Assembly (NCBI GenBank): GCA_963971425.1
Contig: OZ020514.1
Coordinates: 10,297,218-10,361,217 of the forward strand
Length of the DNA: 64,000 nt
Direction: 5' to 3'
DNA from: Bryoerythrophyllum caledonicum
Lineage: Eukaryota > Streptophyta > Bryopsida > Pottiales > Pottiaceae
Shown: in pieces, positions 47,118-57,224 of the stretch
Position numbering within the stretch: position 1 is the stretch's first letter
Layout: every line of letters starts with the position of its first letter
Notes under the pieces: model-generated
What the model saw: the letters and a program-made list of their open reading frames with translations, nothing else
Told to the model about the DNA's origin: nothing
Databases searched by the model: none
Made by a program: the position numbers and the translations under genes

Positions 47118-49241
47118 AAGCCGAGCGCAGGAGCCCATGGCTGGCCACCTCCGCCAGCAAGAGGTGGGGGGAGGCTTTCTTCCTCCTCTACAGTCCTTTT
47201 TGGATCATCATATTGTTGGGTGTCGTTGTCCCTCTGCGTCTTTATGAGGTACTAGTCGTGCCTCATCTTGTTGGCACCTAATAAAGTTTTAATTTTAGCC
47301 ACCTAGAGATTTTTGAAGGACTTGGTTCAACTGTGGCATTAAGATGAATCCAATGAATTCTAGTTTACCCGCTCCTTGACAGCTTCTTTACAGTCCTTTT
47401 CAACACTTTCAAGTGGCAGCCCCTTAATATGTCTATATGTATTGATTGAGGTGATGTTTCTTTGGATTGCAGAGGTTTCAGGAACGGGAGTATTTGATTC
47501 TGGGTCTTCTGACTGTCGCTCCCTGCTTTCTAGTACCTCTTTTTGTAGTGTGCAAGGTAAGTATGCACCCCATTTCTCTTTTATGAATCCCATGTTCAGA
47601 TTGTAAGCAAGTCTGCAAAATGGCTTGAATTTGTGTTGATAAGGACTAGCGAGGATTCACCGCCCATCACTCATGTGTTCTTGCTGATATTTCTGACAGG
47701 AGGACGCCAAGAGGCCTTGGTATATGCGCTATTGGTTCAAGGTATGGTTCTCCCATTTAAACTGCAACATTACTCTTCGAGGGATCTGATTAGGGCTGAT
47801 GGCATTCGATTATCTCTTTCCATTTATGGCTCTGTAGAGGGATACGGCAAGAGCATGTGAAGGAAAATATATTTATCCAACGCAAAATCACGGGGGCCTA
47901 TTTTTTTTCATCAACATGAAGTTTTCTTGTCGTGTGACAGGCAAATGTGTGGATTGCAATTTTCGGCTTCGTGGGGAATTACTTTTGGACTCATTACTTC
48001 TACACAGTCCTAGGTGCTATCTACACTTTTCCTTCGTACAAAATCAATCATGTAAGCATCAAGCTTGTTCCTGGCACTGTCTCGTTGTTTCTTCTCCTGA
48101 GCTTTTGTTGCCTGAGTCATTGTCAACACTTGCCCAGTATTATATGTGCTTGCCTTCGTTGTCTGATGCATTAACTCAGGTAGTGGTATATTTGATCTTT
48201 CGCAGGTTCCAATCACGACATTCTTGCTAACTCAGCCTTACTTTCTTCTGTATCATACCGTATCGAATATGACCCTTCGAAGGCTAGAACATGCCATCAA
48301 AGTAATTGTTTCCTTTTAAAATCACCTCTTGTTTTAATCATTTGTTTTTTTTTCTTTTTCCAGTGGCTGTGCTTTGGAGGTCAATGCAGCTTGACAATTA
48401 CTACGTGACTTGTACGATGTTTTTCTCCCTTCTATATGTATGGGATCCAAAACTTAGATTGATAGTTCTCCCATTGTGCAGGACATACGAAGTAGACATA
48501 CCAGGTGGTTGATCCAGGCCGGCTGGGTCTTGGTGCTCTCTTACATCACTGCTTTGACGGAAGCTCTCACTATCTCTCACGTAAGTAGTTTCTTTCAGAT
48601 GTTTAAGTCCAAATTGTCGGTTACAGGGTTCAAGACGTTCCATTTATTTTTCGGCCAGATGTCCTCTCTCCTTGTGGCTCATATCTACAATATCATACAA
48701 ACTTGTTTGTGTTTTTAACTGAAACTGTTTGCAGTTCCCTTACTACGAAATGGTTGATCGGAGCACATTCTACAAAGTGGGATCCTTGTTCTATGCCATC
48801 TACTTCGTAGTCAGCTTCCCAATGTTCAAGAGGTAAACCATGGCATTAAACTTCGATAAATCATAGTGGACTAGAATTGATTGATTTGAATTTTTGTAAT
48901 TGTCTCTGTATCGTCTGATTCGTCTACTTTGCAGGATGGATGAAGATGTTGCAAATGCACCTTGGACGTTGAGTCAAGTAGCTGTTGATGCCTTGGGAGC
49001 TTCCATGCTCGTTACTATCATTTTGGACTTGTGGCGGATTATCGTTGGGCCGATTGTTGACATTCCTTGGTCTGCGTCACAATTAGAATGCGTTCAGTTT
49101 GGGCCGCCTTGGTTGCGGCCCTCATCCGACATCACAGGTGTGAAGGATTCCTACAACTGGACCTCATCTGGCATGACCCAGGAATCTTACGGTCTTTCCA
49201 GGCTGCGTGAAAGAGCCACTGCACCGCATGTTGAGCTTTAG
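47118..49241 (+). CDS. CPI1: Cycloeucalenol cycloisomerase (cyclopropylsterol isomerase)
   Basis: Eight confident exons: 47118-47248, 47473-47556, 47700-47741, 47941-48051, 48206-48301, 48482-48580, 48735-48832 and 48935-49241. All use GT-AG with matching phases. The ER membrane enzyme opens the 9,19-cyclopropane ring of cycloeucalenol to obtusifoliol in plant sterol synthesis. Diagnostic blocks: SASKRWGEAFFLLYSPFWII, EDAKRPWYMRYWFK, IFGFVGNYFWTHYFYTVLGA, VSNMTLRRLEHAIK, FPYYEMVDRSTFYKVGSLFY and AVDALGASMLVTIILDLWR. Several hydrophobic helices alternate with these loops. This part alone gives 321 residues, against about 280 in Arabidopsis, because the C-terminus is extended past the usual LPWF-like end. 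The initiator exon is unresolved. The gene is tandem to the MA3 gene on the same strand and appears intact. Confidence 0.93.
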
Positions 49242-50268
49242 TTTCCCTTCAAGTGTTGCCACAACGACGCATTCAGAAAACCCTAGACCTGAAACCCTAA
49301 ACCTAGGTCGTAGGTCTACAAAATGGTTTTTTTACTCATCATTCTTTTTACATGAAGTCAGGAGTACCAAGGGAGTAAGTGCTATCTATTTTCTGGGAGT
49401 TACAAGATGCTACAGATAGTTCGTAGTAAAATGCAATCTCGAGATGTTTGCAAGTCACATCAAGTTAATTTATTCACTATCCCAGATTGCATTCATTACT
49501 CTAAGCGTTGGTCGGTTTTCTTCATAATTAATTCACAATGTAGACTGTCCAAGAAAATGCAAGGGATTTATCTAAGGTCATACCCATGTAATATGTAGGT
49601 GATACTTGTGTAATGTGTAATACTCAGGTGACACCCATTGTGTCTGAACTATTGTGAATTGAAAAAATAAACACTTCGGTATGGAGTGTCAGAAATCAAC
49701 CAATGTGAACTCAAGATTATGGCATAAATTTCCACTATGCAGCATACACATTTTTAGGTCTATGTTTTACCTTGTGTTTTGTTATTGCATACCAGATATC
49801 ACAAGTAATGGAGGTATTCAGGAAAAGAGGTATTCAGGAAAAGAGGAATGGACTTGCAATGAACAAAGTAGTTCATTGAGAAACCTAAGAATCAGACTCA
49901 TATCCGACTTGGCGTTCACACAAGCAGATTTACAGAGAGGTGCCATCTTTGAGAAGGAAGGAGGGGTCATGCTCTACCACAAATCTTAGCCACCTATTTC
50001 CTCTCTAAACTGATTATTGAAATTCAGAGCTGATGTTTAGAGATCAATAAATGAGAAAATAGGGCAATGTTCAAATAACTCACTTATGTCAGAAACAAAA
50101 CGCTAACAAAAGATAGCCAAGTCACTTGCTTGTCATGTCACAATATTCATCGCCCAAAATGCAGGATACTACAAGTGCAGATATAGATGCAACCGGTTGA
50201 TGTCCTGAAAGTGAGAAAAGAAATGATTAAAAAATAATCCAACAATGGAATAACATCCTCGGTACCTA

Positions 50269-51890
50269 CAGTGTCAAGCAAAACTGAGTCAAGTTTTGGT
50301 AATTCGAAATTCAATTACCAATGTAGGAAAACTGGCAATAGATTTGCACAAATCATAAATTGTACAAGATAGCAATTTCAGTGGGCTACAATTTGATGCA
50401 AAAGAAAGTTCTTCTTACATTCATATGTACAAGAAAATTACATTCGAAGGAAACTGTGTCTCTTGACTGAGTTTTGCATCATCAACCAAAAAACAACTTA
50501 ATATTTTGTCCACTTGCCTTTGGCAGCTAAAACAACTTGGATTTGTCGTGGCATGCTTTTGTACAACCTCCTACACTCCTCTCGTTTTATAGAAGCCCAA
50601 CACTCCTCAATACGTTCTGACAACTCTAAAATTCCTTTTGGAGCACTTTCATACTGGTTAAGACGACGTTTCAGCCTTACCCAAAGATGTTCAATTGGAT
50701 TTAGGTCAAGAGATTGTGCAGGCCACTTAAGAGCATCAAAGTTTTGTGATTTTAGCCATTGGCGAGCACTTTTTGCTGTATGTTTGGGATCATTGTCATG
50801 CTGAAATATCAAATTCGAAGGATCAAGATCATATGCCATCACCGTGTACATTAAATCTCTTTGCAAAATTTCTTTGTACTGATGTTGATCCATTCTTCCT
50901 TCAATTCTACAAAACATGCCTGGGCCTTGAAATGTCATACAACCCCACAACATGACAGAACCACCACCAAACTTTACAGTTTGTTTCACTTCTTTTAAAT
51001 CAGAAGACCGTTCATTGCGAATCCAACACCAACTGCGACCATCGGAGCAAAATCGATTTACCTTTGTCTCATCAGAGAAGATGATGTGCTCCCAATCATG
51101 AATGGTCCAATGTTCATGGCGCCTAGCAAATTCAAGTCGATCTTTGATGTGTCTCTAGTTCAATTTCGGTTTCTTCTGCTTCACGTTTGATCTCAGTCCT
51201 CTTGCACGTAAGACCCTTCTCACCATATCAACCCTTACAGTAACTTGGCATTCCTCACGTACATGCTGGGTAGCATATGTCGCAGTTTCAAATCCTCCTG
51301 ATGTGACAGCTCTAATGCATGCTCTCTTTTGAGCATGTGTTAATACTTGTGTTCTACCACCACTACTAGTAGAAATATCAGACAATCTCTTCCTTCTAAG
51401 TCTTGCAACATGACTTTGAGACACCTGCAACTCACTTGCTACATCCCTTGTGGATCTACCAGCTTGCAACTTCACCAAAATAGAGTTATCAAGGTTTGTA
51501 TGAGCGCTTGTAGAAAGCTTCTTCAAGTACACCATGTTGAGTAATAAAAGTATACTAACAATGTCCATGGAGTATTGCAACATTGTAGTTTAACATGCCC
51601 AAGCCAATTTGAGCTCATACATCCTCAATGCATCTGTGGCATGCAAAACACATGTCTTGACTCATGAGTCCTCAATGGCATGCAAAACTGAGTCAAGAGA
51701 CACAGTTTCCTTGGAATGTAATTTTCTTGTACATATGAATGTAAGAAGAACTTTCTTTTGCATCAAATTGTAGCCCACTGAAATTGCTATCTTGTACAAT
51801 TTATGATTTGAGCAAATCTATTGCCAATTTTCCTACATTGGTAATTGAATTTCGAATTACCAAAACTTGACTGAGTTTTGCTTGACACTG
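50269..51890 (-). mobile_element. Tc1-type DNA transposon with ~210-bp terminal inverted repeats
   Basis: A 1622-bp element flanked by TA (50267-50268 and 51891-51892). Both ends begin CAGTGTCAAGCAAAACT and remain inverted copies for about 210 bp with only a handful of mismatches. The other palindrome arm (rc of about 56990-57015) shows the unfilled site CCTCGGTACCTATGTCCTAC. One transposase gene lies on the minus strand. The length, TA target, long terminal repeats and DD34E transposase identify a Tc1-type element. The high repeat identity suggests recent arrival. Confidence 0.92.
50498..51583 (-). pseudogene. Tc1-type (DD34E) transposase, one in-frame stop
   Basis: One frame of 361 codons runs from 51583 to 50498, interrupted only by a TAG at 51155-51157. 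Domains in order: HTH 1 (KLQAGRSTRDVASELQVSQS), HTH 2 (RVDMVRRVLRARGLRS), then the catalytic core with IIFSDETKVNRF (first Asp), IFQHDNDPKHTA (second Asp) and SLDLNPIEHLW (Glu). Exactly 34 residues separate the second Asp and the Glu, so it is DD34E. A true start may be the Met of MVYLKKLSTSAHTN. It cuts and pastes the element at TA sites. A single nonsense change in an otherwise open frame supports a young copy. DD34E elements are typical of animals and fungi, whereas plant mariners are usually DD39D. Confidence 0.88.
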
Positions 51891-52142
51891 TATGTCTTAC
51901 CACGAGAGGTTGAATCAGCCTTCACCTCCGCCTCTGATTCTGCCAAACAGAGTTATCGACATCATCGATGTGTAGACATATTTCACTTTTTTAACATTCA
52001 AAGTCATGAATGTGTAGACATAGTCTGCAGAATATATGTCATCACCATGAAAACGCTCAATTTCCAGAATGTTTCAGCAATACAAGAGTTTGAGCATTCT
52101 GAATTATCCCAACAACATGAGGTAGACTTACAGATGGATACG

Positions 52143-52390
52143 TAACACCCTGTCCGGTGTCTCTCCCATTCTAAACGAGGGAGCTCCCCGCGCGCAATCC
52201 CCTCTTGAGCAGGGCTCCCGCGTGTAAGCCCCTTTGGAACGGGGTGTTACATCGCAGGAGACCCGCCAGGGAGGGCATTCCGGCGGGGGAGATACCCTCC
52301 GCGTCCGGCCGGGCTAGCGCCCTTGCCCTCCGCGTTAGGTATCTCCCTGCCGGAATGCCCTCCCTGGCGGATCTCCTGTTATACAGAGCA
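52143..52390. repeat. GC-rich foldback sequence
   Basis: A ~42-bp arm at 52256-52298 (CAGGAGACCCGCCAGGGAGG, GCATTCCGGC) is inverted at 52337-52380 (GCCGGAATGCCCTCCCTGGC, GGATCTCCTG) around a ~38-bp loop. A smaller outer pair, TAACACCCTG at 52143 and CGGGGTGTTA near 52240, lies just to the left. It sits in a segment absent from the other palindrome arm. Confidence 0.75.
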
Positions 52391-52432
52391 TGATGTCAGT
52401 GGGGCCGGACTGGAAAAACGAATGAGATGCTC

Positions 52433-52600
52433 GTTCCTGGCTTGGTACCTTAACTCCACATGAAAGCAAATTCAAGTGAGACTGTAGCACACTTGATAGG
52501 AATTTGAATGTCGAAAAGGTCTCCTGTAAGAGGAAACGCCAGAGTGACAGGTTCTTACATTCGTTGAAGCACTGCAAGGAGCAATTTTCGGTGACTTGAA
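52433..52600 (+). repeat. Direct-repeat unit, unfilled copy
   Basis: CCTGGCTTGGTACCTTAACTCC through CTTACATTCGTTGAAGCACT recurs at 55205-56150, where two MITEs interrupt it. This copy is uninterrupted and therefore serves as the unfilled reference. Confidence 0.75.
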
Positions 52601-53434
52601 ATCGCGCGCTCAGGAAGCCTCAATGTCTTCGTTTCATGCCGTGGTCGGTCGATCCATGTGTATGTTTAGTTATTCCGTAAAATTTCTTAAACCCTGACAT
52701 TATGACATCGGTGTAGGTGAATTCAGCAGGGGTTTAGTAGGGTTTAGTAAGCCTTGGTGTTTGTTTTGATGCTTTTGGTAATTCAAGCTTGAGAGCCTGA
52801 TTTGCAGATTGGTGAAGCCGGGGGAATTTTGCGAGTTACGCCGCATGCACTGGTTGTTCTGTGAAGCCACCATCGTAAGATGTCGGCGGCATCTAGTTTT
52901 CTCACGAATGAGCAGCGGAAGTTGATGCGATCGTTGTCTCATGGACGAGACGTAGTGGCTCCTCTAGAGGCAGAGAAGAAGTTCACGAGAACAGTGTCGC
53001 ATGGGCAGCATACAATGCCGGACATCATCGTCGGGTCACCGGACAAACACGCGAAGCTTGTCTCAGTTGGCAGTGGGGACATCAAGAAGGAGCGCCATTC
53101 TCATTCTGGAAGGAATGGGAGACCAAAGAAAGGTGATTGTTATTGTTCTCCTGTGGATTATAGGTGTGGCATTTGAACAACATATCCTCTATGTCGATGA
53201 CAGCAAAGTGTTTGTCTTCCGTTTAGTGCTTGATTTGTTCTGAGTTGAATTTTTCTTCCTTAGCAATGAATTGGCTGAACTTTTTAGGATTATAGTTCTA
53301 CTGTGGATAGGTGTGGCATTTGAACAACATATTCTCTATGTCGATGTTTGTCTTCTGTTCGTGCTTGATATGTTCTCAGTTGGTGGTTTTTGTTGGATTT
53401 TTCTTTCGTAGCAATGAATTGGCTGAATTTCTTA
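52597..53434 (+). pseudogene. Partial duplicate of the MA3 gene: 5' leader, exon 1, intron 1
   Basis: Almost identical to 42555-43392 at a constant offset of 10042 bp. The exon 1 coding part is unchanged, and the few differences lie in the leader and late intron 1. It breaks off inside intron 1, so no MA3 domain follows. Since intron 1 is retained, the copy was made from DNA, not mRNA. The remaining frame (52880-53176) would read through into intron sequence and end at 98 residues. It is probably non-functional, although the promoter-proximal leader came with it. Confidence 0.9.
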
Positions 53435-53505
53435 TACATCACCTGACGCAAAGTACTCTTTGATCAGGCTCATCATCTTCACTTTGTTGTAGCCTTCCTT
53501 GTCCG
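53435..53505 (-). pseudogene. Inverted fragment of MA3 gene exon 3
   Basis: Directly after the duplicate's breakpoint the plus strand reads CATCACCTGACGCAAAGTAC and CACTTTG, the reverse complement of MA3 exon 3 near 44110-44175 (GAGTACTTTGCGTCAGGTGA) with several changes. The exon fragment is joined in inverse orientation to an intron 1 fragment. Confidence 0.7.
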
Positions 53506-54051
53506 ACTTTGTAACTGGACACCAGTACACTACAACATTTAATGAAGTTGCGAGACCTTGTCAACTTAAAATCCAAACGTACAAAAATATCCAACATATG
53601 GAACATAAGCCCTTGAGTCTCGCACACTTCTCATAACACTTCCCGCCGTAAGACCACTACAAAGAGTTGAAGTCATTCGAGTAGACAGGTTAGATGAAGA
53701 TACGATAAGCAAATAAAACTGAGATCAGGAGAAAATTTATTCAATGTGGTTGAAAAAACAATGAACAACTGATCTAACTTAGAAATACTGATAAACTAGC
53801 CGATATAAACTAGATTCATAAAGGACCTATTGGAAACAATTGGGAAGGTTGGTCTTGTAAGTCCTGTATCGTTCCAAAATCTTGCATTGCACAGGAAATT
53901 TTATCTGAGCTCTGGGTAATTGTTGATACCACGCACAGAAGACTTCACTCTGTCCTCCAAATCTTCAAGATCCTCACAGTGGGCGGAAGCATTTCGTTCC
54001 GCAACTACCATTTTGAGAAGGTCTCTCTATACATCAAGGTCTTGTTCGCTT

Positions 54052-54521
54052 GGATCTGAACCAAACTCTCCATATGCACGACATCCGGCCTGCAAAATCC
54101 AAAAAAAATAGTTAGTAAATGGAAAATAAAACAAGAAAAATGATATGAAAAAGCCAAACCATTATAAACATACCTTAAGCATATCCCGGATAGCTCTGGA
54201 TTTGAATTGAAAAGTATCTCCTCGTTCTCCTCTCTTCTTGACACTCCATTTGATCACCTCGCATGCAGTCACCTTCACCGCCAGCTTCAAAGATGGATAA
54301 AGGGTGTCTAGGATGTTGCATGTTTTCAATTTAGTGATCGAAAGTCTCAACGTCAAGAAATCCACTCTCAAATTTAGAGAATTATTCCTCGACGTCAAAG
54401 AATCCAATCTCGTGTTAAGAGAACTATCACCCTCCGGTTCCATGGAAGGTGGTCCACTAAGAAGAGGGAACTCCTCTGCAGAAAGGTCAAACTCCCTCAC
54501 TCTCACTCTACCTCTACACAA
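54052..54521 (-). CDS. Hypothetical small two-exon gene
   Basis: Exon 54521 to about 54175 (MCRGRVRVREFDLSAEEFPL ... KSRAIRDMLK) has a good donor AAG|GTATGTTTA. An acceptor TTTTGCAG near 54091 continues in frame as AGCRAYGEFGSDPSEQDLDV and then stops, giving about 139 residues. Heptad-like Leu/Ser/Thr repeats (SLNTRLDSLTSRNNSLNLRV) suggest a coiled coil around 35-70. Protein-like sequence continues past the stop in another frame, so this may be the 5' part of a broken longer gene. Family not recognised. Confidence 0.35.
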
Positions 54522-54609
54522 ATCAACAAAATTTCAATCAAGATTCAAGAACCAAATTTCAAACAAAAGAAAACAAGAATAAGAACTTAAAACCTCAAAC
54601 CTGCCAAAG

Positions 54610-54975
54610 ACGCCATAAAGACAACCGACGAAAGATATAGCCTACCTACCTACCAACATAAACACTTGTTTATAAAGAAAAAATAATATTAAAAAAACCA
54701 AACATGTAGAAGCCGGCCTAGCACCAAGAGCATGGACCCAAAAACACATACTCTTGGTGTTGCTCGCGCGTAAAGAGTACAAGTCTTTCTCACCCTCATG
54801 AGACATCCGCGTCACACCCAAGTCACAACAAAACATGCGAAAGGAAGAGACAAAGTCTGCCTTATAATACTTCTGCAATCAAATACAGACGGTAATTAGA
54901 AGTTAGTGACGTTACTCAGTGACTGGACTAGACGTTACCTAGGCGATGATTAGAAGTTACTGCACTGTGAATAAC
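54610..54975 (+). repeat. Inner left segment of the palindrome
   Basis: Reverse complement of 56630-56905. Shared blocks include CATGTAGAAGCCGGCC, CACCAAGAGCATGGACCC and TAGAAGTTA/GTAACTTCTA. In the right arm this segment is directly continuous with the partner of 49250-51990, so 51990-54610 is extra DNA in the left arm. Confidence 0.75.
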
Positions 54976-55203
54976 GGTGTATGGTCGCATAGGCAACATA
55001 CAATGCCGGACATCATCGTCAAGTCTCCAAACAAACACTCGAAGTTTGTCTCAGTTGGCAGTGGAGACATCAAGAAGGAACGCCATTCTCATTCTGGAAG
55101 GAATGGGAGACCAAAGAAACAAACACCAAGGCTTACTAAACCCTACTAAACCCCTGCTGAATTCACCTACATCGATGTCATAATATCAGGGTTTAAGAAA
55201 TTT
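54976..55203 (+). pseudogene. Scrambled MA3 gene fragment: exon 1 part plus inverted leader
   Basis: 54980-55118 matches the second half of MA3 exon 1 (ACAATGCCGGACATCATCGTC, then GTGGAGACATCAAGAAGGA) with several substitutions. At the exon end it is fused to 55119-55200, which is the reverse complement of the leader at about 42646-42722 (CAAACACCAAGGCTTACTAA). It is more diverged than the 52.6-kb copy, hence older or unconstrained. Confidence 0.85.
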
Positions 55204-55221
55204 TCCTGGCTTGGTACCTAA

Positions 55222-55661
55222 GAGCATCCGCACCGGCTCTCGCCAAGCCGGGTTTTGATCGGCAGAGTTGATAGCGCCCGCAGTTGAAGCGGAGTGGCTC
55301 CGACCCTTGGACCCGCAACGAGCCGCGGTAAAAATTCCACGCGCCATCCACTATCTGCGACGTTGTGGGAATAGTATCCTAAAAATATAGTGTCCAACTC
55401 TTCTGTCAACAATAGGTGTTTAGCAGCTCTGTCTACGGTAGTCTGCAGGACGTGGTCAAAAACGAATCTAAACCCTAAACGTGCCTCAAAATCCGGTCGA
55501 GGGACCGTTTCCAGACTCTCTGCGTTGAAGAGCGTTCTTTAGTTTTTAAGGAGCCCGGAACCCCCTAAACCCAGTCGCGCGCGCCAGCGTGGGACGGTGG
55601 AGGCTCCGGCCCCGTCAGATAGGCTCTGGTCCCGGCTTGGAGAGAGCCGGTGCGGATGCTC
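55222..55661. mobile_element. 440-bp Harbinger-type MITE with TAA duplication
   Basis: Terminal inverted repeats start GAGCATCCGCACCGGCTCTC and continue with AAGCCGGG. TAA flanks it at 55219-55221 and 55662-55664. The related unit at 52433-52600 is uninterrupted at this point (GGTACCTTAACTCC). The TAA/TTA target and GAGC start are typical of PIF/Harbinger MITEs. No coding capacity. Confidence 0.85.
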
Positions 55662-55719
55662 TAAACACCACATGAATGCAAAATCAAGTGAGACTATGGC
55701 ACACTTGATAGGATTTAGT

Positions 55720-56050
55720 AGAGTTTTCCTGAAAGTGCTTCCGGAAGGGGCAAGTCAGGAGGAATATGGTGCCAGAGAGTATGAGATGTATAAACTGAAA
55801 AAAAAAGCATGAGGAAATTTCATATTGCCTTTTTCTGCACCAATAAAATGCTTTGCAATCAATGTTCTTGGGCCCTACCCCATGCAAGCTAAAGCTCTCC
55901 CATAGTACCCTAAGTTCTCACAGGGTTGACCAATAGTTCCCCCAAACCTTTCCCAAGGCAAGACACCATGTGCATGTGGTCCCGGTTACTAACATAAACC
56001 TTAAGATTTGAGGTACCTATCCAATGTATTTTAGTGACTTTCAGGAAAAC
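55720..56050. mobile_element. MITE with AGAGTTTTCCTGAAAGT ends, copy A
   Basis: Starts AGAGTTTTCCTGAAAGTGCT and ends with GACTTTCAGGAAAAC. It shares its interior (GGGGCAAGTCAGGAGGAATA, GGGCCCTACCCCATGCAA) with copy C at 57698-58034. It lies in the direct-repeat copy at 55205-56150 and is absent at 52433-52600. The right edge is slightly eroded. Confidence 0.75.
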
Positions 56051-56629
56051 ATAAGTATGTTGAAAAGGTTTGCTGTAAGAGGAAATGCCGGGGTGACAGA
56101 TTCTTACATTCGTTGAAGCACTGCAAGGAGCAATTTTTGGCAATTTTTGCCAGTTCAATAAAAAATCTGAGAAACAATGCCTAGAATTGAGAACATGGTA
56201 CAATACCCAAACTCAAAATGTCCCCCGAGGGGACTCTTGGGCATTTAGGGGTTAAACAACATAAGGTCACAATATTCTACATATATGGTGTTGTATCTGA
56301 ACATGATAAGGTGTTTGATTTATAGCCTATGGAACTTTCTAATTATTTTTAACTTAGACATTTTACTTTTCTTCTACTTAAGAGTGTTGTTTACTTTATA
56401 TATTGGAGTCGAGGTCTAGATTGATTGAATAACCTTCAAATGCAAAATGTAAGTTGAAGAATCTATATTCCAATAATGATTTTCTAATGTTGAAAATTTT
56501 AAAATCTTCCAATAGAAAACACATAATCATTCTGGAAAAGTGTGAAAATTACAAAAGCTATAACTTTACATATTGAGGAATTGAAAGTGAAAAGGTTTTG
56601 GCACAAATTACCGTAATACTTCGTCCCGG
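56051..56629. other. Spacer with TTAA-element end
   Basis: 56051-56150 continues the direct-repeat unit. At about 56235-56255 CCCCCGAGGGGACTCTTGGG, CATTTAGGGG and TTAA look like the end of a TTAA element. A following block resembles the 228-bp intronic TTAA MITE. No gene seen. Confidence 0.45.
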
Positions 56630-57224
56630 TTATTCACAGTGTACAATGCAGTAACTTCTAATTATTGTCTGGGTAACGTCAGTAACTTCTAGTTACCATT
56701 CCTATTAGGGCTTGGGATTGCAGACATATTATAAGGAGACTTGTACTCTTTGCCCGTGAGCAGCACCATCAGCATGTGTCCTTGGGTCCATGCTCTTGGT
56801 GCCGGGCCGGCTTCTACATGGTTGGGTTTTTTATTTTATTTTTTCTTTATGAAGAAGTGTATGTAGGCCATACCTTTCGTCGTCTGTCAACATGGCGTCT
56901 TAAAAAAGTGAAATATGCCTGCACATCGATGATGCTGATAACTCTGCTTGGCAGAATCAGAGGCGGAGGTGAAGGCTGATTCAACCTCTCGTGGTAGGAC
57001 ATAGGTACCGAGGATGTTATTCCATTGTTGGATTATTTTTTAATCATTTCTTTTCTCACTTTCAGGACATCAACCTGTTGCATCTACATCTGCACTTGTA
57101 GTATCCTGCATTTTGGGCGATGAATATTGTGACATGACAAGCAAGTGACTTGGCTATCTTTTGTTAGCGTTTTGTTTCTGACATAAGTGAGTTATTTGAA
57201 CATTGCCCTATTTTCTCATTTATT

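Larger units (their letters stand above)
49250..51990 (+). repeat. Left arm of a large imperfect palindrome
   Basis: Starts in the CPI1 3' flank (GTTGCCACAACG at about 49255) and matches, in reverse, 56905-58310. Shared blocks include GAAGTCAGGAGTACCAAGGG, CTGGGAGTTACAAGATGCTA, GATAGCCAAGTCACTTGCTT and CCACGAGAGGTTGAATCAGC. The left arm alone contains a ~490-bp insert (about 49483-49971) and the Tc1 element at 50269-51890. Arm identity looks near 90 percent by eye. Confidence 0.85.

Noticed and set aside
48360-48481. A possible extra CPI1 exon after the acceptor-like TTTTTCCAG near 48361
   Set aside because: Joining 48301 directly to 48482 keeps phase and matches the known family order (HAIK then DIRSRHTRWLIQAGW). 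The extra block introduces stops.
52700-52942. 80-codon minus frame seen at both 42658-42900 and 52700-52942
   Set aside because: Its duplication follows from the DNA copy of the MA3 gene's leader and exon 1. It is antisense to exon 1 and needs no separate gene.
53435-53505. CRISPR-like or other regularly spaced repeats anywhere in the window
   Set aside because: This is a eukaryotic nuclear region. Repeats are MITEs, tandem arrays or duplicated gene parts, with no regular spacer pattern.
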